Assembly (NCBI GenBank): GCA_022711435.1
Contig: JAKLFB010000024.1
Coordinates: forward strand, 24,617-88,616
Direction of reading: 5' to 3'
DNA: 64,000 bases
From: Verrucomicrobiota bacterium
GTDB lineage: Bacteria; Verrucomicrobiota; Verrucomicrobiia; Limisphaerales; UBA1319
The notes under the pieces are model-generated. The model made no database searches. It was not told the origin of the DNA and saw only the letters and a program-made list of their open reading frames with translations. Shown here piece after piece: positions 35,872-43,685 of this stretch. The position numbers and the translations under genes are program-made. Each line of letters opens with the position of its first letter. Position 1 is the stretch's first letter.

Positions 35872-36807
35872 TTAAGTCTGAGGGGCCGACTCCAGAATCG
35901 CAACATAATCCGCGATGCCGCGGGCGGGCGGATACTGGGGCTCGAATCGGAGGACGGACCGGGCTCGGTCGAGGTCGGCCTCGGTGTGGGATTGGTAGAA
36001 ATGGGAGTAAGGATTGTCGAAATAGTCGGGTTCGAGCTGTGTGCCCAGGGCGCGGTTGAGGGCGGCGATGACCTCGTTGAACGAGAAGGCCACGCCGGAG
36101 CCGCCGTTGAAGACGCCGGAGGCAGGGGCGGCCAAGGCCTGGAGCGTCAGCGAAACGATGTCCTTGACGTACACGAAATCGCGCTTTTGCTCGCCGGATC
36201 GGAACACGCGAGGGCGCTGGCCGGATTTCATCTGCCGATACAGCTGATAGATCATGCTGGCGGCCGCGCGCTTATGGGCTTCACGGGGGCCGTAGACATT
36301 GAAATAGCGCAGGCCGACCAATCGCCAGGCAGGGCAGTGGCGGCTGTAATCGGCGGCGAGGTTTTCGAGCTGGACCTTGGTGAAGGCGTAGACGTTGGCC
36401 GGGGCCAGCGGCTGATCCTCCCGCATCCGCCCGGCGCCCATGCCATACGTGGCGGCCGACGAGGCGTAGACCACGGGCGTCTGCGACGAGGCCAGGAACT
36501 CGAGCAGCCGCCGAAAGCCCTCGACGTTGTCGTGGACCTGCTGGAACTGGTCGTGCACGGTGGTGTCGGTGATCGACGCGAGGTGGAACACGGCGTCGAA
36601 GCTGCGGTCCCGGAACTGGACGCTCCAATCCAGACGGGAGATGTCGGCGGCGACTATGTCGCCCCGGAAGCCGCGGAGGTTGCGGAAATCGCCCGAGCGG
36701 AAGTCGTCGACCACGACCAGCCGCGCGGCGGGATATTTCTCCTGGAGTGCCAGGGCCACGTTGGAGCCGATGAAACCCGCGCCTCCAGTAATGAGCGCAT
36801 TCTGCAT
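35872..36807 (-). CDS. hldD: ADP-L-glycero-D-manno-heptose 6-epimerase
   Basis: 311 aa, matching HldD length. HldD epimerises ADP-D-glycero- to ADP-L-glycero-heptose for LPS core. It is an extended SDR: GGAGFIGSNV for NAD binding, YASSAATYG, and YxxxK in NVYAFTKVQLE (Y140, K144). The family-specific FRSGEQKRDFVYVKDIV and GLRYFNVYGPREAHKR support HldD over a general nucleotide-sugar epimerase. It implies a Gram-negative outer membrane with heptose-containing LPS. It is in the minus-strand cluster with the AsmA-like and TPR genes. Confidence 0.92.
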   Translation of the reverse strand: MQNALITGGAGFIGSNVALALQEKYPAARLVVVDDFRSGDFRNLRGFRGDIVAADISRLDWSVQFRDRSFDAVFHLASITDTTVHDQFQQVHDNVEGFRRLLEFLASSQTPVVYASSAATYGMGAGRMREDQPLAPANVYAFTKVQLENLAADYSRHCPAWRLVGLRYFNVYGPREAHKRAAASMIYQLYRQMKSGQRPRVFRSGEQKRDFVYVKDIVSLTLQALAAPASGVFNGGSGVAFSFNEVIAALNRALGTQLEPDYFDNPYSHFYQSHTEADLDRARSVLRFEPQYPPARGIADYVAILESAPQT

Positions 36808-36902
36808 GGGGAGAAGTTACCCTCGGACAACCGGCGGAGTCAACCAACGGACAGTCCGCAGCGGGAGCGCGAACAGGCCGGTTGGCCGGCCGGCGCCGCG
36901 AA

Positions 36903-37766
36903 TCACGGGCGCGGTTGCGGGGCGGGGGCGGGCAAGCCGGGCCGGATCCGGGCGAGGGCTTGAGCGGCGGGGGCAAAGCCGGGCCGCCGGCGCAGACATT
37001 CCTCGAACTCGGCGATCGCCTCGGGCAAACGGTTCTGCGTCCACAAGCTCGTCCCCAGGTTGCAGCGCGCCTCGACATAATCGGGCATGATTCGGACCGC
37101 CTGGGCGAAATGGGAGTGAGCGTCGCTGATCCGGCCTTGCTGGGCGAGGACCTGGCCCAGACTGTTGTGGGCGGTGGCGTAATCGGGCATGACGCGCAAG
37201 GCCGTTTCGAAATGCTCGATGGCCCGGGCGGCCTCCTGGCGGCTGGCGAGCAGGTTGCCGAGGTTGTTGTGGGCTTCGACAAAATTGGGCATGATCTCGA
37301 GCGCCTTTCGATAGGCTTCCATCGCGGCTTCGGATTGACCGAGGCGGGCGCGGGCCAATCCGAGCCCGAACCATGCATCCTCCTGGCGCGGAGCAACGCG
37401 CGAAGCCTGCTCGAAGGATTGCGCGGCCTCGGAGGGCTTGCCCTGGCCCAACCACCGATTGCCGGCCTGGAGCAGGCGCGCAACCCGGGGCGCAACGGGT
37501 TCGTAAGGGATCGCGGGCGCTGAAGAGGCAGCTCGCGGTGCGACGGTGGACAAAGGCGCATCGCCAGCGGCCGGTCGAAGGGCTGCCAAAGACAGGCAAA
37601 CCCATGCCATCGCCGCCAGAATGATCGCCGCACGGCGGTGAGAGCAGGGGCAATGACGGAATGACGAATGACGAATGACGAATGACGAATGAATGAGATT
37701 GACGGCTGTTCGGGGGCGGGAGCGTTGGCTGCCAGCCCGGGGCGGATGTTGTGGCGGGGCGCGCAT
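36903..37766 (-). CDS. Exported TPR-repeat protein
   Basis: Up to 287 aa. Five 34-residue TPR units are clear from about 90 on (WLGQGKPSEAAQSFEQASRV, AWFGLGLARARLGQSEAAM, and so on), so it is a protein-protein scaffold. The start is uncertain. From the ATG at 37766 the frame passes through the tandem 7-bp repeat (HSSFVIRHSSF), then a signal-peptide-like RRAAIILAAMAWVCLSLAAL. The only inner ATG (37610) leaves MAWVCLSLAALRPAAGDA, a leader without positive charge. Either an unusual start is used or translation really begins in the repeat. It lies 95 bp upstream of HldD, in the same direction. Confidence 0.7.
   Translation of the reverse strand: MRAPPQHPPRAGSQRSRPRTAVNLIHSSFVIRHSSFRHCPCSHRRAAIILAAMAWVCLSLAALRPAAGDAPLSTVAPRAASSAPAIPYEPVAPRVARLLQAGNRWLGQGKPSEAAQSFEQASRVAPRQEDAWFGLGLARARLGQSEAAMEAYRKALEIMPNFVEAHNNLGNLLASRQEAARAIEHFETALRVMPDYATAHNSLGQVLAQQGRISDAHSHFAQAVRIMPDYVEARCNLGTSLWTQNRLPEAIAEFEECLRRRPGFAPAAQALARIRPGLPAPAPQPRP
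37652..37693. repeat. Tandem 7-bp repeat (AATGACG), about five units
   Basis: Four perfect AATGACG copies (37660-37687) plus one with an inserted G at the left (37652-37659) and a partial copy at the right. It falls inside the 5' end of the TPR gene, where a copy-number change would shift the frame. Related tandem repeats are widespread in this group's intergenic DNA. Confidence 0.85.
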
Positions 37767-37873
37767 GATGGTTCATCTTACTATGTCCAGCGCGAGAAAC
37801 GCAATTGCCCTGGCGGCATGGCGGCAAGGGGGGCGGCCTTGTCATGTGCGGTCTGATGAGATACGATGAGTCC

Positions 37874-39310
37874 ATGAGACGATGGCTGGCAGGGATTGGA
37901 TTCTGGCTGGGGGGATGGGCCGCGGCGATGGCAGCGGTGCTGACGGGGGCGGGCGCCGAGGCAGCGCCCGGGCCCCTGCCCCAGGATGGCAAGCCGATCG
38001 CCTATGTTTTGCCCATCCGCGAGGATGTCAATCCCCCCCTGGTGTACCTGGTGCGCAGGGGGATCAAGGCGGCCATGGAGGCCCGCGCGGATGTGCTGGT
38101 GCTGGACATGGAGACCAATGGCGGGCGCTTGGACGTGACGGAGGAGATCATCCGGATTCTCGAGCAATTCAAGGGGCGGACGGCGACCTTCGTGAACCGG
38201 AAGGCGTTTTCGGCGGGGGCGTTTATCGCTGTCGCAACGCAGACGATCTACATGGCGCCGGGCAGCGTGATCGGAGCCGCCGCGCCGATCCTGGTGACGC
38301 CCGGCGGCGGGGTCGAGCAGACGCCCGAAACGCTCGAGCTCAAGATGAACTCCGGCGTGCGCGCCATGGTCCGGGCCGCGGCGGAGCGCCACGGGCACAA
38401 CACCGACGTCATCGAGGCCATGATCGACAAGAACAAGGAGCTGAAGATCGGCGACAAGGTGCTCAACGAGAAGGGCGGGATCCTGACCCTGACGAATCTC
38501 GAGGCGGAAAAGGAGTATGGCGATCCGCCCCGCCGGCTGCTGAGCGCGGGCACGGCGGCGGACATCGATGCCGTGCTGGCGCTGCTCGGGATGGAGGGGG
38601 CGCAGCAGGTGCGGATCGAGCCGACCGGGGCCGAGCAGCTGGCCTTCTGGCTGGATCTGATCAGCCCGCTCTTGTTGCTGGTGGGGATCGTGGGCCTCTA
38701 CATCGAGTTCAAGACGCCGGGGTTCGGCCTGCCGGGGATCGCAGGGATTGCGGCGTTCGCGGTCTATTTTTTGGGGGGCTATGTGGGCGGATTGTCGGGG
38801 CTGGAGTGGGCAGCGGTGTTTGTGCTGGGCATGGCGCTGGTAGTGGTCGAGCTTTTTGTGTTCCCGGGGACGGTGGTGCTGGGGCTGGCGGGGGCGGCCC
38901 TGATGCTGGTCGGGGTGATCATGGGGGCGGTGGATGTCTATCCGGGCATGCCCGCGGTGCCGAGCCTGCCGCAGTTGCGGCTTCCGCTGCGGGACCTGGT
39001 GGTGGCGATGGCGGGCTCGCTGGTGGTGGCGGCCGCGCTCACCCGGCTTTTGCCGCACACGGAGCTCTACCACCGCATGGTGTCGCGCAGCGCCAGCGCG
39101 ATGGCGGTCGAAACCGACCGGCGCCGGATCCAGCAGTCGATGCTGGGCCAGGAGGGAGAGGCGGTCTCGGTGCTGCGCCCGGGCGGCAAGGCGCAGTTTG
39201 GCGATGAAATTATCGACGTGATTACGCAGGGCGAAATGCTGCCCAAAGGCAAGCGGGTCCGGATCATCGGATTCAGCGCGGCCGAGGCGATCGTGGAGTC
39301 GGCGGGCTAG
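37874..39310 (+). CDS. NfeD family membrane serine protease (ClpP class)
   Basis: 478 aa from ATG 37874, which starts MRRWLAGIGFWLGGWAAAMAA, a proper leader. The ClpP-like half has the nucleophile S113 in NRKAFSAGAFIAVATQ and the oxyanion region MAPGSVIGAAAP. Then come at least four transmembrane helices (LLLLVGIVGLYIEF, AFAVYFLGGYVGGL, AVFVLGMALVVVELF, VLGLAGAALMLVGVIMG) and a C-terminal OB-like NfeD domain (GQEGEAVSVLRPGGKAQF). The family degrades or regulates membrane proteins together with stomatin-like partners; no stomatin gene is adjacent here. The last 4 bp overlap the convergent small periplasmic-protein gene. Confidence 0.9.
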   Translation: MRRWLAGIGFWLGGWAAAMAAVLTGAGAEAAPGPLPQDGKPIAYVLPIREDVNPPLVYLVRRGIKAAMEARADVLVLDMETNGGRLDVTEEIIRILEQFKGRTATFVNRKAFSAGAFIAVATQTIYMAPGSVIGAAAPILVTPGGGVEQTPETLELKMNSGVRAMVRAAAERHGHNTDVIEAMIDKNKELKIGDKVLNEKGGILTLTNLEAEKEYGDPPRRLLSAGTAADIDAVLALLGMEGAQQVRIEPTGAEQLAFWLDLISPLLLLVGIVGLYIEFKTPGFGLPGIAGIAAFAVYFLGGYVGGLSGLEWAAVFVLGMALVVVELFVFPGTVVLGLAGAALMLVGVIMGAVDVYPGMPAVPSLPQLRLPLRDLVVAMAGSLVVAAALTRLLPHTELYHRMVSRSASAMAVETDRRRIQQSMLGQEGEAVSVLRPGGKAQFGDEIIDVITQGEMLPKGKRVRIIGFSAAEAIVESAG

Positions 39311-39807
39311 ATCGGCGGCCTCAGGGCGGGCGCGCCCGTCGCCGCCGCGTTGCTGGACGGATCCCGGTTCAAGGCGGGAGGGCGGGTCCGATCCCGGCGC
39401 GGGTCCTTGAAGGGGAGATCATCGGGACGGCGGGAGCTGCGGGCGCGGGAGAGCCGATCGTATTTCTCGCGTTGGGAGGGGGTGAGGATTGTCTTGATGC
39501 GCTCGCCGGATTGGACGAGCTCGGCGCGGGCTTCCGGGTTGAATCTGTCCCAGATGTGGAGGAGGCGTTCCTGGCTTTCGCGAAGAGCCTGCTCGATTTG
39601 GCGGCGCTGATCGGGCTGGAGGGCGAGCTGGTTGTCGAGGCGGCGGAGGAGCTCCATGCGCTGGGTCCAGCCGGGCCGGGCGCCCGGATCCGCCGAGGGC
39701 CGCGGCCGGGTGTGAAGGTCATAAAGGCGAACCGCCAGGCCGCCCGTCACGGTTCCGGCGACGAAGATCAGGATGGCGGCCAGGATCGCGGTCCAGTTTA
39801 TCACCAT
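39307..39807 (-). CDS. Membrane-anchored periplasmic protein, Spy/ZraP-like
   Basis: 166 aa. One N-terminal helix (AILAAILIFVAGTVTGGLAV) anchors a helical periplasmic part. LALQPDQRRQIEQALRESQERL and ILTPSQREKYDRLSR form the two-helix pattern of Spy/CpxP/ZraP-type stress or metal-sensing proteins. The proline/arginine-rich C-terminus has low complexity. Its start overlaps the previous gene's stop (ATGGTGA), so it is coupled to the putative anti-sigma gene and lies in the ECF-sigma module. Function is inferred from this arrangement. Confidence 0.65.
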   Translation of the reverse strand: MVINWTAILAAILIFVAGTVTGGLAVRLYDLHTRPRPSADPGARPGWTQRMELLRRLDNQLALQPDQRRQIEQALRESQERLLHIWDRFNPEARAELVQSGERIKTILTPSQREKYDRLSRARSSRRPDDLPFKDPRRDRTRPPALNRDPSSNAAATGAPALRPPI

Positions 39808-40106
39808 TCTTCTCCAGGGTTGGGCAGGGCTGCGAACACCGTGTTCTCGAGATGGTCATCGAGAAGCGGATCGGGATCGAGATAGTAGCTGGCCAGGGCG
39901 CTCCAGACGCTCACGAGGAGCATCAAACCGAGGCAGGGCGCGGCGGCGTGCCACAGCGTCGGCGACCATGCGCGCGGAATCCTGGGAGGCGGCTGCTGGG
40001 AAACGCGCGCCATGATCCGCCGGGCAAAATCATCGGGAGCCTCGTCCCGTGGCGGATGCGCGCGGGCGGCGGCGAGGAGGGCATTGACCAACTGATCCGC
40101 ATTCAT
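39801..40106 (-). CDS. Small single-pass membrane protein, putative anti-sigma factor
   Basis: 101 aa from ATG 40106 (MNADQLVNALLAAARAHPP); a TTG start at 40115 would add three residues. Residues ~54-70 form a transmembrane helix (AAAPCLGLMLLVSVWSALA), with a cytoplasmic N-terminal part that carries the helix pattern DEAPDDFARRIMARVSQQ. The gene follows the ECF sigma gene by 39 bp, which is the usual place for an anti-sigma, but no ZAS His/Cys motif is visible, so the call rests on context. Confidence 0.55.
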   Translation of the reverse strand: MNADQLVNALLAAARAHPPRDEAPDDFARRIMARVSQQPPPRIPRAWSPTLWHAAAPCLGLMLLVSVWSALASYYLDPDPLLDDHLENTVFAALPNPGEEW

Positions 40107-40145
40107 ATGCTCCAAAAAGGGTAGACGCGCCGTCGGGCGCGGGGG

Positions 40146-40718
40146 TTACAGGCTGCTTGTGCGCAGGAGGCGTTCGATGTACTTCCGCATCATGCGCCGG
40201 GCGCGGAACGCGCGGACCTTGACCAGCGGGACCGACCATCCGGTGAGCTGGGCGATCTCCTTGACCGACCGGCCCTCGATTTCGAGGAGGCCGATGACCA
40301 GGCGGGCGGGGGGCGGAAGGTGATCCAGGGAGCGCTGGATCAGTTCGCGCGCGCCCGGCTCGGACTCGGCGGGGGGGGCGGCGTGATGAGCGAACTGGTC
40401 GAGCCATTGGTTCTCCTCGTCCGACAGGTCGGTGCAGGCGGTCTCGCGGTTGCGGCGCCGCGCACGCAGGAAATCGTAACAGGTGCGGACCGCCAGCCGC
40501 ATGAGCCAGTGCTCGAAGGGGGCCCGGCCGCGGAAGCTGCCGAGGCGCTGGTAGGCCTTGATGAGCATCTCCTGGACCAGATCCTGGACCTCCGTCTCGT
40601 TGCGGGCGTAGCGCCGGGCCATCGCGAAGAGGCGCGGCTGGTATTTCTGGATCAGGGATTCGAAGCTGTCGATGTCGCCCTGAAGCACAGCGGCAATCAA
40701 CTTCGAATCCGGGTCCAT
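40146..40718 (-). CDS. ECF RNA polymerase sigma factor
   Basis: 190 aa from ATG 40718 (MDPDSKLIAAVLQG); the open frame upstream to 40886 has no good start. Region 2 is GDIDSFESLIQKYQPRLFAMARRYARN with QDLVQEMLIKAYQ, the core-binding and -10 region; region 4 is DHLPPPARLVIGLLEIEGRSVKEIAQLTGWSVPLVKVRAFRARR, a -35-binding helix-turn-helix. There is no region 3, as expected for ECF. It is followed by a small membrane protein and a periplasmic Spy-like protein, a sensing module probably answering envelope stress. A promoter with its own sequence was not identified in the 269-bp divergent region. Confidence 0.92.
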   Translation of the reverse strand: MDPDSKLIAAVLQGDIDSFESLIQKYQPRLFAMARRYARNETEVQDLVQEMLIKAYQRLGSFRGRAPFEHWLMRLAVRTCYDFLRARRRNRETACTDLSDEENQWLDQFAHHAAPPAESEPGARELIQRSLDHLPPPARLVIGLLEIEGRSVKEIAQLTGWSVPLVKVRAFRARRMMRKYIERLLRTSSL

Positions 40719-40987
40719 GGCGGCGATCCTACCCCGGCAGCGGCGCGATGGGAAACTTTCTGTGGGATCCAGGAGCCGGAGGCCGTCCCGAAACCGGCAT
40801 CGGGGCGGCCGCTTCGATGGGCGCTCTTCACGCTGGCTGGAAGGCTTGCGGCTCGAGGGACTGCGCGCACGCGGTACTCCCAACAAAGGGCTTGCTTGAT
40901 TTCGGGGTGGGCGGCGAGATTCATGAGCGCCGGCCGGGCCTGCAGGATCGAGGCCCGCCCGGCGGGTCCCGGGCGAGCGGACCGGCT

Positions 40988-42754
40988 ATGCAGGCGGCGA
41001 TGGAACCGAACCAGAACAGCGGGAGCGGCGGCCGAAGCCGGCCGTGGCTGTGGCTTTGGGGGGTGCACAGCCGGCAGACCGTGCGGCGGCTGGCGGCGTT
41101 GCGGGAGCAATCGGGCTGGTGGTGGCTGGTGATGGCGGTGTTTCTGGCCGGGTATTTGGGGCTGTCGTTCTGGCTGTTCTGGAAGGGCTTCCGGTTCGTC
41201 GGCTCTTTTCCCGGCCTGGGCACGATCCTGGCGGAGCGGCTGATGTTCTTGTTGTTCGCGTGCCTGTTCGTGCTGCTGGTCTTCAGCAGCCTGATCATCG
41301 GTTTCTCCCAGTTTTTTCGGAACCGCGAGACGATCTTCCTGCTGAGCATGCCGATCCCGGCGCAGAGCATATTCCGGTGGAAGTTCGCGGAGTCCACCTT
41401 GCTGGCATGCTGGGCGTTTCTGTTTCTAGTGGCGCCTCTGCTGGCGGCGTATGGGATGAACCAGGGCGTGCCGTGGCACTATTACATGGTGGCCCCGCTG
41501 TATATCGGATTGTTTCTGATGCTGCCTGCGGTGGCGGGGGCATGGATTGCGCTGCTGCTGGCGCGGTATCTGGATCGGCGCAGCTTCCAGTGGCTGGCGC
41601 TGGTGCTGCTGGCGCTGGCGATCGCGGGGGGGGCGTGGTGGTGGCGGCCCGAAATGATCTCCGACGAGATGCTCGAGACGCGGGTCATGAACGTGCTGGA
41701 TCGGTTGCTGGTTCGGACGCAGGCGGCGCAGTTTGCGTTCCTGCCCAGCTACTGGCTCTCGGCCGGAGTGATGAACTGGTCGGAAGGCGCCTTGCGGACC
41801 GCCCTCTTTTTCGGCCTGGTGCTGCTGAGCTACGTGATGTTGTTCGGGTATGCGGCGATGACACGGACGGGCCGTTTGTTTTACGAGGGCGTCTCGGCGG
41901 TGCAGAGCCGGGCCGGCGGGGTATGGATGTGGCCGTTCGCCAAGGGCCGGCGCAAGGCCCGGGCGCGGCCGTTGGCGGGATCGGCTCCGCGCGGGATCGA
42001 GGCGGCCGCCGCATGGTTTCCTTGGGTCCGGCCTGAGGCGCGCGCGCTGCTGGTGAAAGACGCCCGGATGTTTTGGCGGGACACCTCCCAGTGGGGGCAG
42101 ACCCTCCTGATCTTCGGATTGCTGGCGGTCTACATGTTGAACCTGCGGCAGTTCTCCCATCAGATGACCCATGTGTTCTGGTACAATCTGACGTCGCTGC
42201 TGAACCTCCTGGCCTGCTCGCTCAACGTGGCCACGCTGACAACCCGATTCGTGTTTCCGCAGTTCTCGCTCGAGGGCAAGCGGCTGTGGATCGTCGGTCT
42301 GGCGCCGCTGAGCCTGGCCCAGATCCTGCGCGCCAAGTTCCGGTTCGCCTCCGGCATCGCCCTTTCGATCACGGGGGCGCTGATGCTGTTTTCAGGCCAC
42401 ATGCTCCGGCTGCCGTGGCACCGGACGCTGCTGTTCACGGCCGCGATCGCGGTCATGACGCTGACGCTGACCGCCCTTGCGCTGGGATTGGGCGTGATCT
42501 ATCCCAATCCGCGCGAGGATAATCCGAGCAAGATCGTCAGCGGATTCGGGGGCACGTTCTGTCTGGTGCTGAGCTTCGTCTACATCTGCGGAGGCGTGAC
42601 ATGGATGGCGATGAGCTTGCGCTGGGTGCACACCCGATTCGCCGGGGACGGGGTTGGAATGACGAGCCTGGGCCTTTTCCTGGGCTGGTCCATCTTGTTC
42701 GGGTGGATTCCCTGGCGGATCGCCTTGCGGCGGGTGGCGACATTCGAGCTATGA
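40988..42754 (+). CDS. ABC-2-like exporter membrane protein
   Basis: 588 aa from ATG 40988 (a second ATG at 41000 is equally possible). About ten or more transmembrane helices, for example WWLVMAVFLAGYLGLSFWLF, LMFLLFACLFVLLVFSSLII, LLIFGLLAVYMLNL, plus the motif LSMPIPAQSIFRWKFAESTLL, are typical of putative ABC-exporter membrane subunits (ABC-2/EcsB-like). No ATPase gene is adjacent, so the partner must be elsewhere. Its last 6 bp overlap the convergent PAS gene. Confidence 0.75.
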   Translation: MQAAMEPNQNSGSGGRSRPWLWLWGVHSRQTVRRLAALREQSGWWWLVMAVFLAGYLGLSFWLFWKGFRFVGSFPGLGTILAERLMFLLFACLFVLLVFSSLIIGFSQFFRNRETIFLLSMPIPAQSIFRWKFAESTLLACWAFLFLVAPLLAAYGMNQGVPWHYYMVAPLYIGLFLMLPAVAGAWIALLLARYLDRRSFQWLALVLLALAIAGGAWWWRPEMISDEMLETRVMNVLDRLLVRTQAAQFAFLPSYWLSAGVMNWSEGALRTALFFGLVLLSYVMLFGYAAMTRTGRLFYEGVSAVQSRAGGVWMWPFAKGRRKARARPLAGSAPRGIEAAAAWFPWVRPEARALLVKDARMFWRDTSQWGQTLLIFGLLAVYMLNLRQFSHQMTHVFWYNLTSLLNLLACSLNVATLTTRFVFPQFSLEGKRLWIVGLAPLSLAQILRAKFRFASGIALSITGALMLFSGHMLRLPWHRTLLFTAAIAVMTLTLTALALGLGVIYPNPREDNPSKIVSGFGGTFCLVLSFVYICGGVTWMAMSLRWVHTRFAGDGVGMTSLGLFLGWSILFGWIPWRIALRRVATFEL

Positions 42755-43435
42755 TTTCCGGCGGGGGCGGCGCTTGACGGCGGGGGCGGGCGGAGCAGGG
42801 GGGGGCGGCGGGGAGGAAGCCGCGGGGATAGCGTCCTCGGCGTCTCCCTTGACCTTCACGAGGCATTCGGGGCAGTAGCTCCGCGAGAAGCCCTGGTCCC
42901 AATGCCGCTTGAAATAGGATTCGACCTGCTGCCAATACTCGCCATCGTTGCGGATCTTGTGGCACATCGAGCAGATCGGCACCAGGCGTTCGAGCTCGGC
43001 CAGGTCGCCGATGTCCTCGAGCGTGAGCAGCGCCAGGCTCTCGTTCCGGAACCTGAGCGGGGACGCGGTCACCAGGATGTCGATCGGGCGCGCCCGAGGC
43101 CCCTGGCCCAGCTCCATCCGGGTCCGGCAGCGCGTGATGGTCCGGCCGTCGAACGCCTGGCGCACCGAGTTGCGCACCACGCAATCGCAGCAGGTCGGCG
43201 AGTGGCCGCAGCCGGCTGGGGTTTCAAAGGAATGAATGCATTGGAGGATCTCGCCGCCGGGGCGCCGGAGGATCTTGTCGCGCTGCCCGCTGAGCATCGC
43301 CCCCGCAGCCCGGTTATACTCGAGCACGCGGACATCGCGGTCCACCACGAAGATCAGCGCGGGCATCGCGTCGAGAACGTGGATCAGGAGTTCGGCGTCA
43401 TTGAACTGGCAAGGAATGCTGAGGTTCGCGCTCAT
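42749..43435 (-). CDS. PAS domain protein with a zinc-binding-like C-terminus
   Basis: 228 aa from ATG 43435; the TTG at 43480 would add 15 residues. The N-terminal PAS domain (AELLIHVLDAMPALIFVVDRDVRVLEYN) carries conserved cysteines GCGHSPTCCDC, and the C-terminal PVICSMCHKIRNDGEYWQQ plus SYCPECL form the module found after PAS domains in many bacterial signalling proteins, often in sensor kinases or guanylate-cyclase-like proteins. The CxxCH in this motif probably binds zinc rather than heme. No kinase or effector domain follows, so it may act as a separate sensor. The final 40 residues are proline-rich. Confidence 0.72.
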   Translation of the reverse strand: MSANLSIPCQFNDAELLIHVLDAMPALIFVVDRDVRVLEYNRAAGAMLSGQRDKILRRPGGEILQCIHSFETPAGCGHSPTCCDCVVRNSVRQAFDGRTITRCRTRMELGQGPRARPIDILVTASPLRFRNESLALLTLEDIGDLAELERLVPICSMCHKIRNDGEYWQQVESYFKRHWDQGFSRSYCPECLVKVKGDAEDAIPAASSPPPPPAPPAPAVKRRPRRKS

Positions 43436-43685
43436 GATTGAACATCCGATAGCATACGGTTTGGAGGAGATCCCATACAAGAGGATTTGACGCTGTGAGG
43501 CCGGGGCAGAATCCTGCCGCTCCTGGCGCGTCCGGCCACATTCTGTGCTGCGCCTCGAGCCCCTGCGAACGGCGGCCGTGCGAAGCGGGGGTTGACGCTT
43601 GCATTTCCCCGGGCCATGCCCAGACTGTCTTCATGATCCGTGAACCATCCTGGCTTGCGAGGCGTGCCTCGCTGGAAATGCTGCG

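Noticed and set aside
37652..37693. CRISPR array
   Set aside because: The repeat unit is only 7 bp without spacers and there are no cas genes. It is a simple tandem repeat.
43006..43020. Cytochrome c from the CxxCH in the PAS protein
   Set aside because: CSMCHKIRND is a common post-PAS motif with a following CPEC and the protein has no signal peptide, so heme attachment is unlikely; zinc is more plausible.
43592..43620. Promoter TTGACG-17-CATGCC before the DUF4912-like gene
   Set aside because: The -35 box is good but the -10 box is too poor, and nothing else supports it.
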